Source: Runella salmonicolor (GTDB lineage Bacteria > Bacteroidota > Bacteroidia > Cytophagales > Spirosomataceae). From it: a DNA stretch of 64,000 nt. Position numbers and translations under genes: made by a program. How positions within the stretch are numbered: position 1 is the stretch's first letter; each line of letters starts with the position of its first letter. Shown here in pieces: positions 62,052 through 64,000 of the stretch. Below the pieces are notes generated by a model. That model was not told the origin of the DNA and ran no database searches. It saw only the letters and a list, made by a program, of their open reading frames with translations. Location of the stretch: positions 558,001-622,000 of the forward strand of contig NZ_JAMZEL010000001.1 in the NCBI RefSeq assembly GCF_024158025.1, in the 5' to 3' direction.

Positions 62052-64000
62052 CTATTTCCGATACATCGTTTTACGGGCATCGTTGATGACGCCTTTCCAG
62101 TTCATACCAAACCCAAAATCGTAGCTGTTTCCTTCCGAATCTTTGTGGCAGGTCATGTCGTAAGGCACATCTTCGGCTTGTTTTTCGACGGTTTTCATGT
62201 CGGCCGGCATTTGCATGGGCAACAGCGCTGAGGGCTCGGCTTTGCCCGAAACGATGTCCAAAATGGCTTGGTCTTGCACTCCAAAACTCACCAAAATGGA
62301 CGAGGCATCTTTCTCAATTTCGGCAAAAACCATGGGGTTAGACGTATTGATTGAAACCACTACGGGCTTGCCTTTCATCTTTGCCTTGGTGTCGGTTACC
62401 AATTGCGCATCGGTAACGTTGGCCGTTTTGGTCGATTTGTTTTTATAACCACGGTCGGTAAAATTCTCCAATGGGTCGCCGCCAGCAATGCTTTTTTCAC
62501 GGGCATCGGTAGCGGTGTAGTCGCCGTATTGTAAACTGATGGGAATATAACCGTTGCCTCCCTTTTTCAAATCCTCTTTGTCGTACCCAATGGTGGCGGT
62601 TGGATTTTGAATAAACACCAGCGCAAAATCAGCCTCGTCGACATTGTCAGTGACGTTGTAGTACTTTTTAACAATGTCAATATTCACGGGATATTCCGTT
62701 GATGCGGGTGTTTCCACTCCGAGAAAATTACGGCCCGCTGGAGAAAAACGTTTTGGAACATACACCGTTTTTTTTGAAGTAATGGGCAATGCTTTCGCCT
62801 GATTTTTCAGGAGCACAACAGATTTCAACTGTGCTTCGTAGCCCGCCTTCATGTATTCGGGTTTTCCAACGATGGCTTTGGTTTCTTCGGGGTTTAAGTA
62901 GGGATTTTCAAAAACGCCAACTCTGAAAATATTGCGCAGCAAACGAACGGCGGATTGCTCCATTCTAGCCCTGATTTTGGCTTCTCCGTGTTCTTTTATC
63001 CCCAACTGATACGCTTCCAAAATGGGCTTCATGTCATTTACGCCACCATATTGGTCAACGCCCGCCATTAAGGCTTTGTAGTGAAGTTCACCCAAAGAAA
63101 GATTCTCTACCCCCCAAGATTTACCGTCGAGAAACGAATCCATTGAGGTGTGAAGTTTGGTTACGTTCCAGTCGGTACACACTACGCCATCGTAGCCATA
63201 TTTGGTACGGAGTAAGTCAGTAATGATGTATTTGTTGTAGTTATTTGCTACGTTTTCGTGGTATTTTTTATCCTGATTCCACGAAATAGTATAGTAGGGC
63301 ATCACCGCCGACGCCATTTTGGTTTGTCCTTTCAGCTTAAAGGCACCTTGCGTAAAAGGAATCAAATGGGCATCAAAATTATTGCCCGGATAAACCGCAA
63401 ACTTACCGTTGGCATAGTGTGCATCACGCCCCGCCTCTCCCGAACCGCCACCCGACCAGTGTTTTACCATCGCATTGACACTTTTCGCACCCCAGACACT
63501 CGATTGGAAACCATCGCAATAGGCTTGTCCCATGGCCGCCGACAACGCAGGACTTTCGCCAAACGTACCATTGAAACGGCCCCAACGCGGCTCGGTAGCG
63601 ATGTCAACCTGCGGCGAAAGGGCCGTGGTAATGCCCAAAGCGCGGTATTCGTCCGCCGCGATTTTACCAAATTTTTCAATCAACGTTGGGTCAAATGTTG
63701 CAGCCATTCCCAAGGGGCTTGGCCACATGGAGATTTCACCGCCAGCAGCCGCGTCAAACTCGGCTTTGGCTCTGGTGCCGTGGCGCGGGTCCGAGCTATT
63801 GTTGGCGGGGATTCCGAAGCCTACGCTTTCGCAAAAAGCCTGTAATTTGTTGTTCCATTGCGCCGCAATCTCGGGCGTTTGTACCGTGGTGACCAACACA
63901 TGACGCAGATGATCTTTTTTCAAAAATTCCTTTTGCTGATCGGTCAACTCCGTCGGGTCGGTTTCTCCGGCTTTGAAAGGTTTGCCATTGTACGTTCCTG
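62052..64000 (-). CDS. GH3-family glycoside hydrolase, N-terminus outside window
   Basis: Exo-glycosidase of family 3. Seen: the frame is open to the window end (GTYNGKPFKAGETDPTELT reads on into the known part), so the true N-terminus, probably with a signal peptide, is missing. Visible: GITTALSPQVDIATEPRWGR, VNAMVKHWSGGG, the nucleophile Asp in GYDGVVCTDWNVTK, the GH3 C-terminal domain (LKSVVLLKNQAKALPIT), and VVSINTSNPMVF. A beta-glucosidase or xylosidase is possible; not determined. It precedes the MFS gene (197-bp gap). Confidence 0.88.
   Translation of the reverse strand, partial: GTYNGKPFKAGETDPTELTDQQKEFLKKDHLRHVLVTTVQTPEIAAQWNNKLQAFCESVGFGIPANNSSDPRHGTRAKAEFDAAAGGEISMWPSPLGMAATFDPTLIEKFGKIAADEYRALGITTALSPQVDIATEPRWGRFNGTFGESPALSAAMGQAYCDGFQSSVWGAKSVNAMVKHWSGGGSGEAGRDAHYANGKFAVYPGNNFDAHLIPFTQGAFKLKGQTKMASAVMPYYTISWNQDKKYHENVANNYNKYIITDLLRTKYGYDGVVCTDWNVTKLHTSMDSFLDGKSWGVENLSLGELHYKALMAGVDQYGGVNDMKPILEAYQLGIKEHGEAKIRARMEQSAVRLLRNIFRVGVFENPYLNPEETKAIVGKPEYMKAGYEAQLKSVVLLKNQAKALPITSKKTVYVPKRFSPAGRNFLGVETPASTEYPVNIDIVKKYYNVTDNVDEADFALVFIQNPTATIGYDKEDLKKGGNGYIPISLQYGDYTATDAREKSIAGGDPLENFTDRGYKNKSTKTANVTDAQLVTDTKAKMKGKPVVVSINTSNPMVFAEIEKDASSILVSFGVQDQAILDIVSGKAEPSALLPMQMPADMKTVEKQAEDVPYDMTCHKDSEGNSYDFGFGMNWKGVINDARKTMYRK

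Overview
The window looks like a Bacteroidota chromosome, most likely order Cytophagales (Runella/Dyadobacter/Spirosoma-like); the genus is only a guess. The grounds are two SusC/SusD pairs, a FecI/FecR pair, many secreted glycoside hydrolases and polysaccharide lyases, no evident Shine-Dalgarno sequences, and several perfect TAnnTTTG (-7) boxes. I see no rRNA, tRNA, CRISPR array, prophage or intact insertion sequence.

Region 1 (1-23.8 kb, nearly all + strand) is a large polysaccharide utilisation locus. It starts with an ECF sigma factor (cut by the window edge), a FecR anti-sigma factor, an STN-domain SusC and a SusD, ending at a strong terminator. A DUF1080 protein, a heparinase II/III-like lyase and an E2-like acyltransferase follow. 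After a 638-bp non-coding gap comes a second SusC/SusD pair (no STN domain) with its own terminator. Next are a mandelate racemase/enolase-type dehydratase, a second heparinase-like lyase, a BNR-4 beta-propeller protein and an unrecognised secreted protein. The set suggests capture, lysis and catabolism of a uronate-containing polysaccharide. A convergent YHS-domain gene lies inside.

Region 2 (23.8-36.3 kb) is mixed: a porin and a DUF5060/DUF4038-type glycosidase (-); an HxlR regulator divergent from a DJ-1/PfpI gene, an outer-membrane protein, a bestrophin and an NAD(P)-binding protein (+); a large GH78 rhamnosidase (-); a two-gene HNH nuclease cassette (+); and a secreted metallophosphoesterase (-).

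Region 3 (36.4-46 kb) holds a two-subunit molybdenum hydroxylase, a decayed GH2 fragment with a frameshift, and a five-gene minus-strand operon: GH79-like glycosidase, two paralogous small secreted proteins, an SDR oxidoreductase and a tannase-like hydrolase. It is divergent from a Nudix-type (AraR/NrtR-like) regulator. A perfect 11-bp-arm palindrome sits between the two promoters, each with a perfect TACCTTTG box.

Region 4 (46-52.6 kb) has an aldo/keto reductase, a Bcr/CflA drug exporter, and two copies of an outer-membrane-barrel plus AraC-regulator module.

Region 5 (52.6-64 kb, minus strand) is a rhamnoside-degradation operon (esterase, GH78, isomerase-like protein, GH106), then an MFS transporter and a GH3 enzyme cut by the window end. 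A 23-bp near-palindrome upstream of the operon recurs 26 kb away upstream of the large GH78 gene, which suggests one regulon. Intergenic hairpin repeats sit at gene ends in this region, and another palindromic repeat family lies inside a signal-peptide coding sequence in region 1.
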